A stretch of DNA of 64,000 bases from Cellulosimicrobium terreum. Lineage in GTDB: Bacteria > Actinomycetota > Actinomycetes > Actinomycetales > Cellulomonadaceae. Each line of letters opens with the position of its first letter. The first letter of the stretch is position 1. Below the pieces are notes generated by a model. That model searched no databases, was not told the DNA's origin, and saw only the letters and a program-made list of their open reading frames with translations. The stretch covers positions 248,001 through 312,000 of the forward strand of contig JACYFD010000005.1 of the NCBI GenBank assembly GCA_014803435.1, given 5' to 3'. The translations under genes and the position numbers were made by a program. This document shows positions 44,265 to 53,160 of the stretch, in pieces.

Positions 44265-44286
44265 GGTCGACCCGTCCGGGTCGACC
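44265..44286 (-). promoter_or_regulatory. Leader hairpin between FMN riboswitch and ribD
   Basis: A perfect 9-base stem (44265-44273 with 44278-44286) and a four-base loop, 50 bases before the ribD start. With another perfect 9-base stem at 44328-44336/44346-44354 it is a candidate expression platform of the riboswitch. Confidence 0.45.
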
Positions 44287-44380
44287 GTCACCGCTCACCG
44301 ACGGCGAGGCCGTCACCGTCACCGACAGGCGTCTCGACGGGTCGCCGAGACGCCACGCGCTGGGGCGTGGCCACGCCGCA

Positions 44381-44501
44381 CGTGCTTCCTCCCATCCGGA
44401 CTTTCACCGTCGGTCCCGGAGTTCCACCAGGTCAACCGCGCGTAGGGCGCGGGTCGCGGACTGTCACCGCCGGCTCGGAATTGCACCGACCCCGGAGCAC
44501 G
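44381..44501 (-). ncRNA. FMN riboswitch (RFN element)
   Basis: Read on the minus strand, the conserved RFN blocks appear in order: CCGAGCCGGCGGTGACAGTC, then a variable arm, TGGTGGAACTCCGGGACCGA and CGGTGAAAGTCCGGATGGGA. The closing P1 helix pairs CGTGCT (44501-44496) with AGCACG (44386-44381). It binds FMN and reduces expression of the rib genes when flavin is plentiful. The platform type is unclear; no run of T residues follows, so control of translation or Rho-dependent stop is likelier than an intrinsic terminator. Confidence 0.95.
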
Positions 44502-44724
44502 TTCATGCGTACTGCTACGCCCAGCATGCTACCCGCGCTCCGCCGCGCACTCCCCCCGTCCACCAGGCGAACGGACGTGAACGCGAGCTGCCCGGCCACC
44601 CTGTCCCGTCAGGGCGTGTTTTTGGCGTGTCGACGGGTGATGGATCTGCTTGGCACACTATTTCTATTGGAGTGCACGAGACCGATGCCTGGCAGCCGAG
44701 AGCCGGTACCGCCTGAACGCCGCC

Positions 44725-45393
44725 TCAGTGCCGGTGCGTCGCCCTGTCGGCGAGTGCTCGCAGGGTGGCGATCTCCCCCGGGACGCTCTCGGCCCCGTAC
44801 ACGGCCGAGCCCGCGACGAACACGTTGGCCCCTGCGTCCGCCGCGCGCTCGATCGTCGAGCGGGACACTCCCCCGTCGACCTGGATCCACACGTCGAGGC
44901 CGGCCTCGCTCACGGCCTCCCGGGCGCGACGGATCTTGGGCAGCGTCCCGTCGATGAACGACTGCCCCCCGAACCCGGGCTCGACCGTCATGACGAGGAT
45001 CATGTCGACCTCCGCGAGCAGGTCCAGGAAGGGGTCCACAGGCGTCGCAGGGCGCAGCGCGACCCCTGCGCGGGCTCCCAGTCGCCGCAGCTCGCGTGCG
45101 AGCCGCACAGGGGCAGCAGCGGCCTCGGCGTGGAACGTCACCGACGCCGCGCCGGCCTCCGCGTACGCGGGCGCCCAACGGTCCGGGTCGTCGATCATGA
45201 GGTGCGCGTCGATGGGGATCGGCGAGACCTGCGCGAGGCGCTCGAACACCGGCAGCCCGAGCGTGAGGTTCGGCACGAAGTGGTTGTCCATGACGTCCAC
45301 GTGCGCGTAGTCCGCGGAGGAGATCGCGTGCAGGTCCCTCTCCAGGTTCGCGAAGTCGGCGGACAGGATGCTCGGGGCGATGAGGGCTGCCAT
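44725..45393 (-). CDS. rpe: Ribulose-phosphate 3-epimerase
   Basis: Pentose phosphate enzyme interconverting ribulose 5-phosphate and xylulose 5-phosphate. A 222-residue TIM barrel with the metal- and substrate-binding segments [56 protein letters not shown] and [29 protein letters not shown]. Ribulose 5-phosphate is also the RibB substrate, which fits its place before the rib genes. TACGCT (45406-45401) ends seven bases before the ATG, giving a leaderless mRNA. It is divergent from the acetyltransferase gene, with only 53 bases between starts. Confidence 0.97.
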   Translation of the reverse strand: MAALIAPSILSADFANLERDLHAISSADYAHVDVMDNHFVPNLTLGLPVFERLAQVSPIPIDAHLMIDDPDRWAPAYAEAGAASVTFHAEAAAAPVRLARELRRLGARAGVALRPATPVDPFLDLLAEVDMILVMTVEPGFGGQSFIDGTLPKIRRAREAVSEAGLDVWIQVDGGVSRSTIERAADAGANVFVAGSAVYGAESVPGEIATLRALADRATHRH

Positions 45394-45400
45394 GGGTCAT

Positions 45401-45440
45401 AGCGTAGGGCGCGCCGCCGCACCGGACCGACCTCTACGCT
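45401..45440. promoter_or_regulatory. Back-to-back -10 boxes of rpe and the acetyltransferase gene
   Basis: The same hexamer, TACGCT, occurs at 45406-45401 on the minus strand and 45435-45440 on the plus strand, seven and six bases before the two divergent start codons. The two promoters must overlap in the 28 bases between. Confidence 0.5.
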
Positions 45441-45446
45441 CGCCGC

Positions 45447-45974
45447 GTGACCTCCTCCGTTCCCCCGCCCCGCGCGCTCGCCGTCGTCCGTCCGGCGACA
45501 CCGGCGGACCTGCCGCGCGTCGCGGCGATCTTCGCCCCGTACGTCCGCGACACGCAGGTCACGTTCGAGGAGGAGCCGTGGGACGTCGTGCGCTGGGAGG
45601 CCAAGCGCGGCGAGCTCGCCGAGGCCGGGCTGCCGTTCCTCGTGGCCGAGGTCGACGGCGTCGTGGCCGGCTACGCGTACGCCGGCCGCTGGCGCCCCAA
45701 GGCCGCCTACCGGCACACCGTGGAGGACTCGGTCTACCTCGACCCTGCCTGGACCGGTCGCGGCGTCGGCACGGCCCTGCTCGGCGCCCTGCTCGACGCG
45801 CTCCGGGCCTCCGGCGTGCGCCAGGTGGTGTCGGTCGTCGCGGACGTGCCCGACGCCGCGGGGTCCCTCCCGCTGCACCGCCGGTTCGGGTTCGTGGAGG
45901 CGGGACGGCTGGCCGCCGTCGGCTTCAAGCACGGCCGCTGGGTGGACACGGTCCTCCTGCAGCGCAGCCTCTGA
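45447..45974 (+). CDS. GNAT-family N-acetyltransferase (phosphinothricin acetyltransferase-like)
   Basis: A 175-residue acetyltransferase of the Pat/YncA branch. VRPATPADLPRVAAIFAPYVRDTQVTFEEE at the start, GYAYAGRWRPKAAYRHTVEDSVYLDP, the acetyl-CoA loop GRGVGTALLGALLDAL (about residues 109-124) and LHRRFGFVEAGRLAAVGFKHGRWVDTVLLQR are typical. Such enzymes acetylate phosphinothricin or methionine-derived compounds; the true acceptor is unknown. TACGCT lies six bases before the GTG. It is convergent with hipA. Confidence 0.9.
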   Translation: MTSSVPPPRALAVVRPATPADLPRVAAIFAPYVRDTQVTFEEEPWDVVRWEAKRGELAEAGLPFLVAEVDGVVAGYAYAGRWRPKAAYRHTVEDSVYLDPAWTGRGVGTALLGALLDALRASGVRQVVSVVADVPDAAGSLPLHRRFGFVEAGRLAAVGFKHGRWVDTVLLQRSL

Positions 45975-46004
45975 CGGCGGCGCGCGGCGTCCGGGCCCAG
46001 GACG

Positions 46005-47267
46005 TCAGGGGGCCAGACCGCGCCGCAGGTCGGCGGTCCGGCGCTCCACGGTGCGCCAGGCGTGCCGCCCGACGCCGGGGTGTGCGTCCCGGTCGACGTC
46101 CGCGAGCGCCGCGAGGAGGTCGTCGAGGGTCTGGGCGACGGCGCGTACGGCGCGTCGGCGTGGCAGTCCCCAGGAGGTGCCCTCGTCGACGAGGTGCTGG
46201 GCGGTGAGGCGGTCCATGTCGCGTTCGCCGGCGACGTCCATGGCGAAGACGCGTGAGGCGTGGTCGTGGTGCAGGTGCATGGAGACGTCGTAGGCGGGTG
46301 CGAGGTGCACGGTGCCGTCGTCGTGGCGCAGGAGGGAGATGTTCTTGGCGTGGGCGTCGGTGTTGCCGATGGCGAGGTTGAAGGTGGTGAGGGCGAGGAG
46401 GGGGTCGGGCCGGGTGCCGTCGTCGCGCAGGACGCGGGCGATACGGGTGAGGGAGGGCAGGGTGCGGCCGTGCTGGAACTTGCGTTCGGGGTCGCGGGTG
46501 TTGATGCCGAGGGCTTGGGCGGTGTCCTCCTGGTGGAGGCGGTCGGTGCCGTCCGGCCCGGGGATGCGGTCGTAGCGGGTGACGACGATGCAGCGTTCGC
46601 CGTCGAACTCGGTGACGTGGGCGTCGACGGTGGTGAGGCCGGTGCGGCGGGCGAGGTCGAGGCTGGCGGCCTCGGTGTCGACGAGGTCGGCGGTGGGTGA
46701 GCCGGCGGGGCGGGCGACCTTGAGGATGTGGGTGGTGGGGGTGGTGTCGTCGGCGCGGGTCCAGCCGTGCTGGTCGTGGACGAGGGTGATCTTGGGTTCC
46801 ATGCCGGGCAGGGAGCTGGTGAGGTGCTCGCTGCGGCCGATGCCGCCGGCTCGGGCGACGCCTTCGCGGAGGAGGCGGGCGATGTCGTGGTCGTCGAGGG
46901 GTTCGCGGTGCCGGGGTGGGCGGTGGGGGTGTCCGGGTGGTCGGAGGACGGCGGCGCCGATGGTGTCGCCGCCGTAGGCGGTGAAGAACGCGATGTGGTC
47001 CTCGGGGTCGACGCCTGCCTCCATGGCCATCTGGTCGCGTGCGCGGCCTTCGGGCATGAGCCCGTCGAGCCAGGCGGTGACGCGGGCGGGGTGGGGTGCG
47101 TCGTGGGTGGTCATGGGGAGCAGGTGGGAGAGGATGCGGGCGCCGTCGCCCCAGCGCGTGGTGGCGTCGTCGGTCCAGGTGAGGTCGACGCGGCCGTCGC
47201 GGCGGCGGGTGAGGTGGCCGGCGAGGGTGCCGTAGAGCGAGAGCTCGAGGGTGTCGGGGCGGGTCAT
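46005..47267 (-). CDS. hipA: HipA-family serine/threonine kinase toxin
   Basis: Toxin of a type II toxin-antitoxin system. In Escherichia coli HipA phosphorylates glutamyl-tRNA synthetase and induces dormancy. The 420 residues show the N-terminal couple-hipA domain, the SSLPGMEPK loop (151-159), ATP-binding Lys183 (ILKVARP), catalytic Asp304 in NTDAHAKN, and the metal-binding Asp327 in APAYDV, so the kinase looks intact. The ATG overlaps the hipB stop by four bases. The pair lies between rsmB and rpe, genes usually adjacent, which suggests insertion. Its target here is unknown. Confidence 0.92.
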   Translation of the reverse strand: MTRPDTLELSLYGTLAGHLTRRRDGRVDLTWTDDATTRWGDGARILSHLLPMTTHDAPHPARVTAWLDGLMPEGRARDQMAMEAGVDPEDHIAFFTAYGGDTIGAAVLRPPGHPHRPPRHREPLDDHDIARLLREGVARAGGIGRSEHLTSSLPGMEPKITLVHDQHGWTRADDTTPTTHILKVARPAGSPTADLVDTEAASLDLARRTGLTTVDAHVTEFDGERCIVVTRYDRIPGPDGTDRLHQEDTAQALGINTRDPERKFQHGRTLPSLTRIARVLRDDGTRPDPLLALTTFNLAIGNTDAHAKNISLLRHDDGTVHLAPAYDVSMHLHHDHASRVFAMDVAGERDMDRLTAQHLVDEGTSWGLPRRRAVRAVAQTLDDLLAALADVDRDAHPGVGRHAWRTVERRTADLRRGLAP

Positions 47268-47518
47268 GGGCGGCTTTCGAGGCGCATGGTCAGGTCGAGC
47301 TCGCCGAGCACCTCGAAGAGCCGGGTGATGTAGAGGTTGTCGACGCCGTTCTCGAGCTCGGAGAGGTACTGGCGGGTGATGCCGAGCTCGTCGGCGAGCT
47401 GTGCCTGGGTGAGTCCTCTGGTGCGTCGTGCGCGGCGGACGGTGTCGCCGATGTCGCGGGCGCTGCGGGTACTGCGGGCGCTGCGGGTCGCGCCCGGTAC
47501 GGGTGTGGGTGCTGGCAT
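47264..47518 (-). CDS. hipB: HipB-like antitoxin, XRE-family regulator
   Basis: An 84-residue DNA-binding antitoxin. A basic, Ser/Arg-rich N-terminal tail of about 22 residues is followed by an XRE helix-turn-helix (VRRARRTRGLTQAQLADELGITRQYLSELENG, residues about 27-58) and a short C-terminal strand region. It should bind HipA and repress the operon through the repeats upstream. CGGAGGCGAC precedes the ATG. The gene comes first, antitoxin before toxin, as usual. Confidence 0.92.
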   Translation of the reverse strand: MPAPTPVPGATRSARSTRSARDIGDTVRRARRTRGLTQAQLADELGITRQYLSELENGVDNLYITRLFEVLGELDLTMRLESRP

Positions 47519-47544
47519 GTCGCCTCCGCCGTGGGACGTCGTGT

Positions 47545-47609
47545 CGTACTATCCTGACGTCCACCATAGCGTCATATCCTGACATCGGCCAGATCGTGAT
47601 ATCCCGACA
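47545..47609 (-). promoter_or_regulatory. HipB operator array: three 15-base repeats at 25-base period
   Basis: Copies of CGTNNTATCCYGACR start at 47545, 47570 and 47595, exactly 25 bases apart. The middle copy contains the inverted repeat GTCA-N5-TGAC around TATCC; the other copies keep it partly. The array ends 26 bases before hipB and reaches to 41 bases from the rsmB stop, so it must cover the hipBA promoter. E. coli HipB sites also have a TATCC core. Confidence 0.75.
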
Positions 47610-47649
47610 TTCCGCGCGCGGCCCGCGCGACCTGCGCCTCGCGGAGCGG

Positions 47650-49173
47650 TCAGGCCGACGGGCGGCGCCGCAGGAGCGTCAGGTGCATCGCGTCCGTGCC
47701 GTGGACGTGCGGCCACAGCTGCACGTCCTGGCGGTCGCCGAGCTCGATCGCGTCCCGTGCCTCGGGACGCACGACCCCGCGGACCACGGCCGGGGCGTCG
47801 AGGATCTCGACGTCGTCACGGCGGCGCAGGACGTCGCTGACGACGACCTGCGTCTCGGCGAGGTGCGGGGAGCACGTCACGTAGGCGACGACGCCTCCGG
47901 GCCGGACGGCGTCGAGCGCCGAGGCGAGGAGGTCGCGCTGGAGACCGGTGAGGGTCGCGACGTCGCCGGGCGTGCGCCGCCAGCGCGACTCCGGCCGACG
48001 TCGCAGCGCACCGAGCCCCGTGCACGGCGCGTCGAGCAGCACGCGGTCGTACGCGGCGGGCTCGTCCGTCCCGACCTCGCGCCCGTCCCCGGTCCGCACC
48101 GCCTCGACGGCGTCGGCCGGGACGGCTGCGAGCGCCTGCGTGACGAGCCGGGTGCGGTGGGGCTGGACCTCGTTGGCGACGAGCCGGGCGCCACGCTGGG
48201 CCGCGAGCGCGCCGAGGAGCGCGGCCTTCCCGCCGGGTCCTGCGCACAGGTCGAGCCAGCGCTCCCCCGTTCCGCCAGGGGTGGAGAGCGGAGCGGCGGC
48301 GAGGGCGAGGGCGACGAGCTGGCTCCCCTCGTCCTGCACGCCGGCGCGGCCGTCGCGGACGGCCCCGTAGGCGCCGGGGTCGCCGGTGTCGAGCGTGAGG
48401 GCGGTGGGTGCCCAGCGGGCGGGGTGGACCCGGTCGTCGGCGGCGAGCTCGTCGGGGTCGACGAGGCCGGGGCGTGCGACGAGGGTGACGCGCGGGGCGT
48501 CGTTGTCCGCGGCGAGGAGGTCGGGGAGCTCGGCGGTGTCCCGCCCGGTGCCGGCGAGGGCGTCGCGCAGCGCGCGCACGATCCACGCGGGGTGGGACCG
48601 GGTGGTGGCGAGCGCGGTGGTCTCGTCGGGGGCGTCGGCGGCGAGCTGTTCGAGCCAGTCGTCCAGGGGGGTGCGGGCGACGCGGCGCAGGACCGCGTTG
48701 ACGAGCTGGGCGCTGCCGGCGCCGGTGCGGGCGCGTGCGAGGCCGACGGTCTCGGAGACGGCGGCGTGCTGGGGCACGCGCATCGCGAGGAGCTGGTGCG
48801 CGCCGAGGCGCAGGACGTCGAGCACGGGGCGGTCGAGGCGGTCGAGCGGCCGGTCGAGGCAGCGTTCGAGGATCGCGTCGTAGCGGCCACGCAGGCGCAG
48901 GGTGCCGTAGGCGAGCTCTGTGGCGAACCCGGCGTCGCGACCGCGGACGCCGCGCTCGCGCAGGAGCGGGGGCAGGACCAGGTTGGCGTAGGCGTCGGAC
49001 CCGTCGACCTCGCGCAGGACGTCGAACGCGGCGTTGCGCGCGGGGTCGGTGCCCTTGCGGCGGTCGGCGGGTGCCACGGACGACCGGTTGTCCTCGCCGC
49101 GGCTGCGTGCGGCGCCGCGCTGGCGGCCGCGGGCGTCGCGGCGGGGGTCCCGGTTCCGGTCCTGCGCGTTCAC
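47650..49173 (-). CDS. rsmB: 16S rRNA (cytosine-967-C5)-methyltransferase
   Basis: SAM-dependent rRNA methyltransferase of 507 residues. An N-terminal NusB-like RNA-binding domain (residues about 45-175: [22 protein letters not shown] to the NAVLRRVAR segment) precedes a Rossmann methyltransferase domain. That domain has [19 protein letters not shown] (SAM site), [10 protein letters not shown] with the first catalytic cysteine and [12 protein letters not shown] with the second. The GTG start overlaps the fmt stop by four bases. The first 40 residues are a basic, low-complexity extension. Confidence 0.95.
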   Translation of the reverse strand: MNAQDRNRDPRRDARGRQRGAARSRGEDNRSSVAPADRRKGTDPARNAAFDVLREVDGSDAYANLVLPPLLRERGVRGRDAGFATELAYGTLRLRGRYDAILERCLDRPLDRLDRPVLDVLRLGAHQLLAMRVPQHAAVSETVGLARARTGAGSAQLVNAVLRRVARTPLDDWLEQLAADAPDETTALATTRSHPAWIVRALRDALAGTGRDTAELPDLLAADNDAPRVTLVARPGLVDPDELAADDRVHPARWAPTALTLDTGDPGAYGAVRDGRAGVQDEGSQLVALALAAAPLSTPGGTGERWLDLCAGPGGKAALLGALAAQRGARLVANEVQPHRTRLVTQALAAVPADAVEAVRTGDGREVGTDEPAAYDRVLLDAPCTGLGALRRRPESRWRRTPGDVATLTGLQRDLLASALDAVRPGGVVAYVTCSPHLAETQVVVSDVLRRRDDVEILDAPAVVRGVVRPEARDAIELGDRQDVQLWPHVHGTDAMHLTLLRRRPSA

Positions 49174-50123
49174 GCTGCCACCTCCGACCCGAGCACGAGG
49201 TCCTGCCCGAGGCGCGCGCCACGCGCCCAGTCGGCTGCCGCCATCTGCTTCTTGCCCACGGGGGCGACGTCGCCGAGCTGGACCGCGTGCGTGGCGGTAC
49301 CGACGAGGACCTCCCGCTTGCCCACGCGAGCCGCGCCGGGTGCGAGGTCGGTGACGTCGGGTCGTGGGGTGACAGGCCCGAGGCCGAGGCGGACCGGGGT
49401 GCCCTGCGCGTCGGGGACGGTGCTCCAGGCTCCCGGTGCCGGCGTGCATCCGCGGACGAGGCGGTCGACCGCGAGCGCCGGGAGGTCCCAGCGGACCCGG
49501 GCGTCGGCGGTGGTGAGCTTCGCGGCGTGGGTGATGCCGTCGGTGGGTTGGGGCTGGGGGGCGAGGGTGCCGTCCTCGAGCGCGTCGAGGGTGGCGACGA
49601 GGAGGCCGGCGCCGGAGCGGGCGAGCCTGCCGAGGAGCTCGCCGGCGGTGTCGCGGGGGCGGACGGTCTCGGTCGCGGTGCCGAGCACCGGGCCGGAGTC
49701 GAGGCCTTCCTCGATGAGGAAGGTGGTGGCGCCGGTGACCTCGTCGCCGGCGATGATCGCGCGCTGCACGGGTGCGGCACCGCGCCAGGCCGGCAGGACG
49801 GAGAAGTGGAGGTTGACCCAGCCGTGGCGGGGGACGGCGAGGACGTCGGGGCGCAGGATCTCGCCGTAGGCGACGACGGGTGCGGCGTCGACGTCGAGGT
49901 CGCGCAGCACCTCGAGGAACTCGTCGCCCCGTGGGCGCCCGGTCAGGACCCGGATGCCCGCCGCCTCGGCGCGTTCGCGCACGGGACTGGGTGTGAGGCG
50001 TCGCCCCCGGCCCGCGGGGGCGTCCGCGCGCGTGAGGACGGCGACGACGTCGTGCCGGGAGGTGAGGAGGGCGTCGAGGGACGGGACCGCGGTGTCCGGG
50101 GTCCCGGCGAACAGCAGGCGCAT
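49170..50123 (-). CDS. fmt: Methionyl-tRNA formyltransferase
   Basis: Formylates initiator Met-tRNA using 10-formyltetrahydrofolate. A 317-residue protein: the N-terminal formyltransferase domain starts [19 protein letters not shown] and holds the catalytic [24 protein letters not shown] segment (Asn/His/Asp triad with the later DSGPVLG). The C-terminal tRNA-binding barrel follows from about residue 210. It lies ten bases after the HAD-hydrolase gene and overlaps rsmB, part of a priA-HAD-fmt-rsmB run. Confidence 0.96.
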   Translation of the reverse strand: MRLLFAGTPDTAVPSLDALLTSRHDVVAVLTRADAPAGRGRRLTPSPVRERAEAAGIRVLTGRPRGDEFLEVLRDLDVDAAPVVAYGEILRPDVLAVPRHGWVNLHFSVLPAWRGAAPVQRAIIAGDEVTGATTFLIEEGLDSGPVLGTATETVRPRDTAGELLGRLARSGAGLLVATLDALEDGTLAPQPQPTDGITHAAKLTTADARVRWDLPALAVDRLVRGCTPAPGAWSTVPDAQGTPVRLGLGPVTPRPDVTDLAPGAARVGKREVLVGTATHAVQLGDVAPVGKKQMAAADWARGARLGQDLVLGSEVAA

Positions 50124-50133
50124 GGGCCCGAGT

Positions 50134-50835
50134 CTAGGTGTCGTGCCGTTCCTCCGGGGCCGGGGCCGGGGCTGTCGCGGGGCGAGGTCCTGCCGGGGCG
50201 ACGTCGACGCCGAGGTCGCGCAGGGCGGCGCGCAGTCCCGGTGTCCCGCGGAACAGGTGGGTACGCAGGCCGAGGCGGGCGGCGGCGTCGATGTTCGCCG
50301 CGCTGTCGTCGGTGAAGAGGGTGCGGGCGGGGTCGAGGTGGAACCGTTCGAGCGCCAGGGTGAAGATCGCCGGGTCGGGCTTGGCGAGGTGCTCGCGCCC
50401 GGAGACGAGGACGTCGTCCATGCGCGTCGTCGCGGGGGCGGCGGCCGCGGCGTGGTGGAACAGCTCGGCGGACCAGTTGGTGAGCCCGAACAGGTGCAGA
50501 CCGAGGTGGGCGAGCTCGTCGACGAGCTCCGCGGAGCCGTCGACGGGGCCGACGAGCGTGGCGGCGAAGTGCTCCACGTACCGGTCCACGAGGCGCACGT
50601 GCTGCGGGTGCGTCGCGTCGACCTGGACGCGCGCGTCGGCCCACGTGCCGCCGGCGTCGCGGCCGTGGTTGAGGGCCGCGAAGTCGACGTCGGCGAAGAA
50701 CGCGTCGACGGTGTCGCGGTCCGCGTACCCGGTGTAGGCGCGGTAGGGGTCCCAGGCCACGAGGACGTTGCCGAAGTCGTACAGGACGGCGTCGATCGCC
50801 GCGCCGGGGGTGTCAGGGGGTGTGCCGGGTCTCAC
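50134..50835 (-). CDS. HAD-family hydrolase
   Basis: A 233-residue haloacid dehalogenase-superfamily protein. Motif I is [10 protein letters not shown] (residues about 20-29; the nucleophile would be the first Asp, with the DxG variant seen in the YihX-like group), motif II is LTNWS, motif III a Lys in HLAKPDP, and motif [12 protein letters not shown]. It is probably a small-molecule phosphatase, substrate unknown. The C-terminal 25 residues are Pro/Ala-rich. Its GTG start overlaps the priA stop by four bases. Confidence 0.88.
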   Translation of the reverse strand: MRPGTPPDTPGAAIDAVLYDFGNVLVAWDPYRAYTGYADRDTVDAFFADVDFAALNHGRDAGGTWADARVQVDATHPQHVRLVDRYVEHFAATLVGPVDGSAELVDELAHLGLHLFGLTNWSAELFHHAAAAAPATTRMDDVLVSGREHLAKPDPAIFTLALERFHLDPARTLFTDDSAANIDAAARLGLRTHLFRGTPGLRAALRDLGVDVAPAGPRPATAPAPAPEERHDT

Positions 50836-53120
50836 AGGATCTCCTTGGGGTCGAGCTGGACGCGCACGCTGCCCGGTTCACGGCGGGCGGACCGCACGGC
50901 GAGGGAGGCGGCGAGCTCGCGGGCAAGGCGTCGTCCGTCGCGGTGCGCGACGCGCACGACGGCGCGCACCGGGTGCGCGAGGACCCCGAGCCCGTCGACA
51001 GCGCCCGGAGCACCTCGTCCCTGGCCGCGCGCGGGCGGCGCGGGAACCTCGACGGGGCCGAGCACGGTGTCGGGCGTGGCGAGCGCGACCCGGTCGAGGA
51101 CGGCCTCGACGGCGGTCCGGTCGCCGGTGAGCGCGGCGACGCGCACGGCGGGCGGGAGGTCCAGCTCGGCCCGCTCCTCGAGCTCGCGGTCGGCGAGCCC
51201 GGCGGGGTCCCAGCGCACGAGCGCGTTCGTGGGCGCGGGTGCGGCGTCGCCCACGAGCAGGACCTGCCCGCCCGCCGACGCGGGCCGTACGAGCGCGGCG
51301 GCGGCGAGCCAGCGGGCGAGGGCGTCCTGCGCGACGTCGAGCCCGACGTGCGCCGTCCCGACCGCAGCGTCCAGCAGCAGCGCCGCCGCGTAGCCGCCGT
51401 CCGCCACCGGCTCGGCACCGGGGGTGGCGACGACGAGCGCGGGCCGGGGTCCGACCCGTGACAGCACTCCCCCGGGCGCGTTCGCGCCGGACACCTGCAC
51501 GGGCACGCCGGTGAACGCACGCCCGAGCTCCTCCGCGGTCCGCTCCGACCCGACCCGGACCGACCGCAGCCCCGTCGCGTGGCACTCCGGGCACGACCAC
51601 CCGCCCGCGAGCGCCCCGCACCACGCGCACTGCGGCGTGGCCCGTGGCCCGTGCAGGGCGAGCGGGCCGTGGCACGTCTCGCACCGTGCCGGGGTGCGGC
51701 ACCGGGCGCACGCCACCACGGGGACGTAGCCGCCACGGGGCACCTGCACGAGCACCGGGCCGTGCTCGAGCGCGTCCCTGGCGGTGCGCCACGCGGGTGT
51801 CGGGATCCGGGCGGCGGCGCCAGGTCCCTCCGCGGCGAGCTCGACGGACGTGAGGGCGCGGACGCGGGGTGCGACGGCGCGCACGACGTCGCGCGCGGCG
51901 GACAGGTCGTGGGCCCACCCCCGGGCGACGAGCGCCTGCGCGGCGACGGTCCGGCCGTGGGACCCCACGAGGTAGGCGGCGCCCTCCAGCTCGCTGCGCA
52001 GCGCGAGGACCTCACGCGCCTGGGGGTAGGGCGCGCGCGGCTCGGCGAGCGTGTCCTCGCCGTCGTTCCAGCACACGACGAGCCCCAGGTCCTGCACGGG
52101 GGCGAACGCGGCGGCGCGCGTGCCGACCACGACCCGCGCCCGCCCGTGCAGCACGGCGAGGAACGCCCGGTAGCGGGCCGCCGGGCCCTCGTCCGCGGTC
52201 AGCCGCACGACGTCGCCCCCGGTGGCCAGACCCCACGGCGTCAGCCCCGCGGCGGTGAGGGCGAGGCACACCTGGTCGACGTCGCGCGCGTCGGGGACGA
52301 CGACGAGCGCGCCCCGTCCACCCGTGCGGGCCGCCCGCACGGCCTCGGCGACGGCGCTCGCCCAGTGCGTGCACCCGTGAATCCCCGCGGTTGTGCCGCC
52401 CGTGCCGCTCGTACCCGACGTCGGCCCGGGCACGAGACCCGGCAGCGCGGTCCACACGGCACGAGGCTCACCGCGACGGGTGAGGTGGGACAGGAACGCC
52501 CCGCCGGCGCGGTAGGACGCCCAGACCGACGGCGCCGCGGGCGCGTCGGCCGCGGGCACCGGCGTCGCGCCGTCCGGCATCGTGTCGTCCGGCATCGTGT
52601 CGTCCGGCATCGTGTCGTCCGGCGTCGTGTCGTCTTGCGTCGCCGCGAGGAAGCCCTGCTCGGCCCGGGCGTGGCGCGGCGGGACGGCGAGGCGCAGCAC
52701 GTCCGCGAGGGTTCCCGCGTAGTGGTCGGCGACCGTGCGCGCGAGGTGCGCCACGACCGGGGTCAGCACCTGCTGCCCGGACACGACCCGACGCAGCGGC
52801 ACCAGACGACCCTCGTGCTCCGAGGCCGCGACCCGGGCGAGCACGTACCCGTCGACGTCCCGCCCGGCGAACCGCACCTTCACGCGCACGCCGGGCTGGG
52901 CGTCGTCGGACATCGGGGCCGGGACCGTGTAGTCGAACGTGCGGTCCAGGTGCGCAGGAGACACGTCGAGGACCACCTGCGCGACGGGCAGCTCGTCGGC
53001 CAGGGGCGTCGAGCCCACGGCCGGTGCACGCCGTCGACGGGTCGGTGCCGGCACGTCCACGCCGGGCAGCGCCGGCTGCACCGGCGCACCGGTCGGGTCG
53101 GCGGTCTCGCTCACCGGCAC
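50832..53120 (-). CDS. priA: PriA-like primosome protein without helicase motifs
   Basis: A 762-residue actinobacterial PriA. The N-terminal 3'-DNA-end-binding domain (residues about 45-150) and the eight-cysteine zinc region (ACARCRTPARCETCHG ... CAWCGALAGGWSCPEC) are intact. The ATPase motifs are not: no GSGKT-type Walker A is found, and the DEEH box is replaced by the CWNDGEDT segment. It probably acts in replication restart by DNA and protein binding rather than unwinding, as known for this phylum. Four DDTxP repeats lie near 165-185. GTG 53120 is used; GTG 53114 is also possible. Confidence 0.92.
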   Translation of the reverse strand: MPVSETADPTGAPVQPALPGVDVPAPTRRRRAPAVGSTPLADELPVAQVVLDVSPAHLDRTFDYTVPAPMSDDAQPGVRVKVRFAGRDVDGYVLARVAASEHEGRLVPLRRVVSGQQVLTPVVAHLARTVADHYAGTLADVLRLAVPPRHARAEQGFLAATQDDTTPDDTMPDDTMPDDTMPDGATPVPAADAPAAPSVWASYRAGGAFLSHLTRRGEPRAVWTALPGLVPGPTSGTSGTGGTTAGIHGCTHWASAVAEAVRAARTGGRGALVVVPDARDVDQVCLALTAAGLTPWGLATGGDVVRLTADEGPAARYRAFLAVLHGRARVVVGTRAAAFAPVQDLGLVVCWNDGEDTLAEPRAPYPQAREVLALRSELEGAAYLVGSHGRTVAAQALVARGWAHDLSAARDVVRAVAPRVRALTSVELAAEGPGAAARIPTPAWRTARDALEHGPVLVQVPRGGYVPVVACARCRTPARCETCHGPLALHGPRATPQCAWCGALAGGWSCPECHATGLRSVRVGSERTAEELGRAFTGVPVQVSGANAPGGVLSRVGPRPALVVATPGAEPVADGGYAAALLLDAAVGTAHVGLDVAQDALARWLAAAALVRPASAGGQVLLVGDAAPAPTNALVRWDPAGLADRELEERAELDLPPAVRVAALTGDRTAVEAVLDRVALATPDTVLGPVEVPAPPARGQGRGAPGAVDGLGVLAHPVRAVVRVAHRDGRRLARELAASLAVRSARREPGSVRVQLDPKEIL
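52576..52635. repeat. 15-base tandem repeat inside priA
   Basis: Three identical 15-base units (52576-52590, 52591-52605, 52606-52620) and a fourth with two changes encode DDTMP repeats in a variable linker. The unit keeps the reading frame, so copy number could vary without breaking the gene. Confidence 0.85.
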
Positions 53121-53160
53121 ATCGAACCACGAGCCGCCCGCACGCCCGTGCGGGCCGACC

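Larger units (their letters stand above)
44216..44724. other. 509-base regulatory interval between rpe and ribD
   Basis: No gene is supported. From the rpe side it holds an AT-rich stretch (44618-44672) without an assigned function, a possible -10 box TAGCAT (44531-44526, minus strand), the FMN riboswitch (44501-44381) and a leader with perfect hairpins at 44328-44354 and 44265-44286 before the ribD ribosome binding site. Confidence 0.6.

Noticed and set aside
44650-44672. TTGGCACACTATTTCTATTGG resembles a sigma54 -24/-12 promoter
   Set aside because: The -12 TTGC element is missing at the right distance and sigma54 is generally absent from actinobacteria.
52576-52635. Possible CRISPR-like repeat
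   Set aside because: Units are only 15 bases, directly adjacent without spacers, in frame inside priA; a coding tandem repeat.
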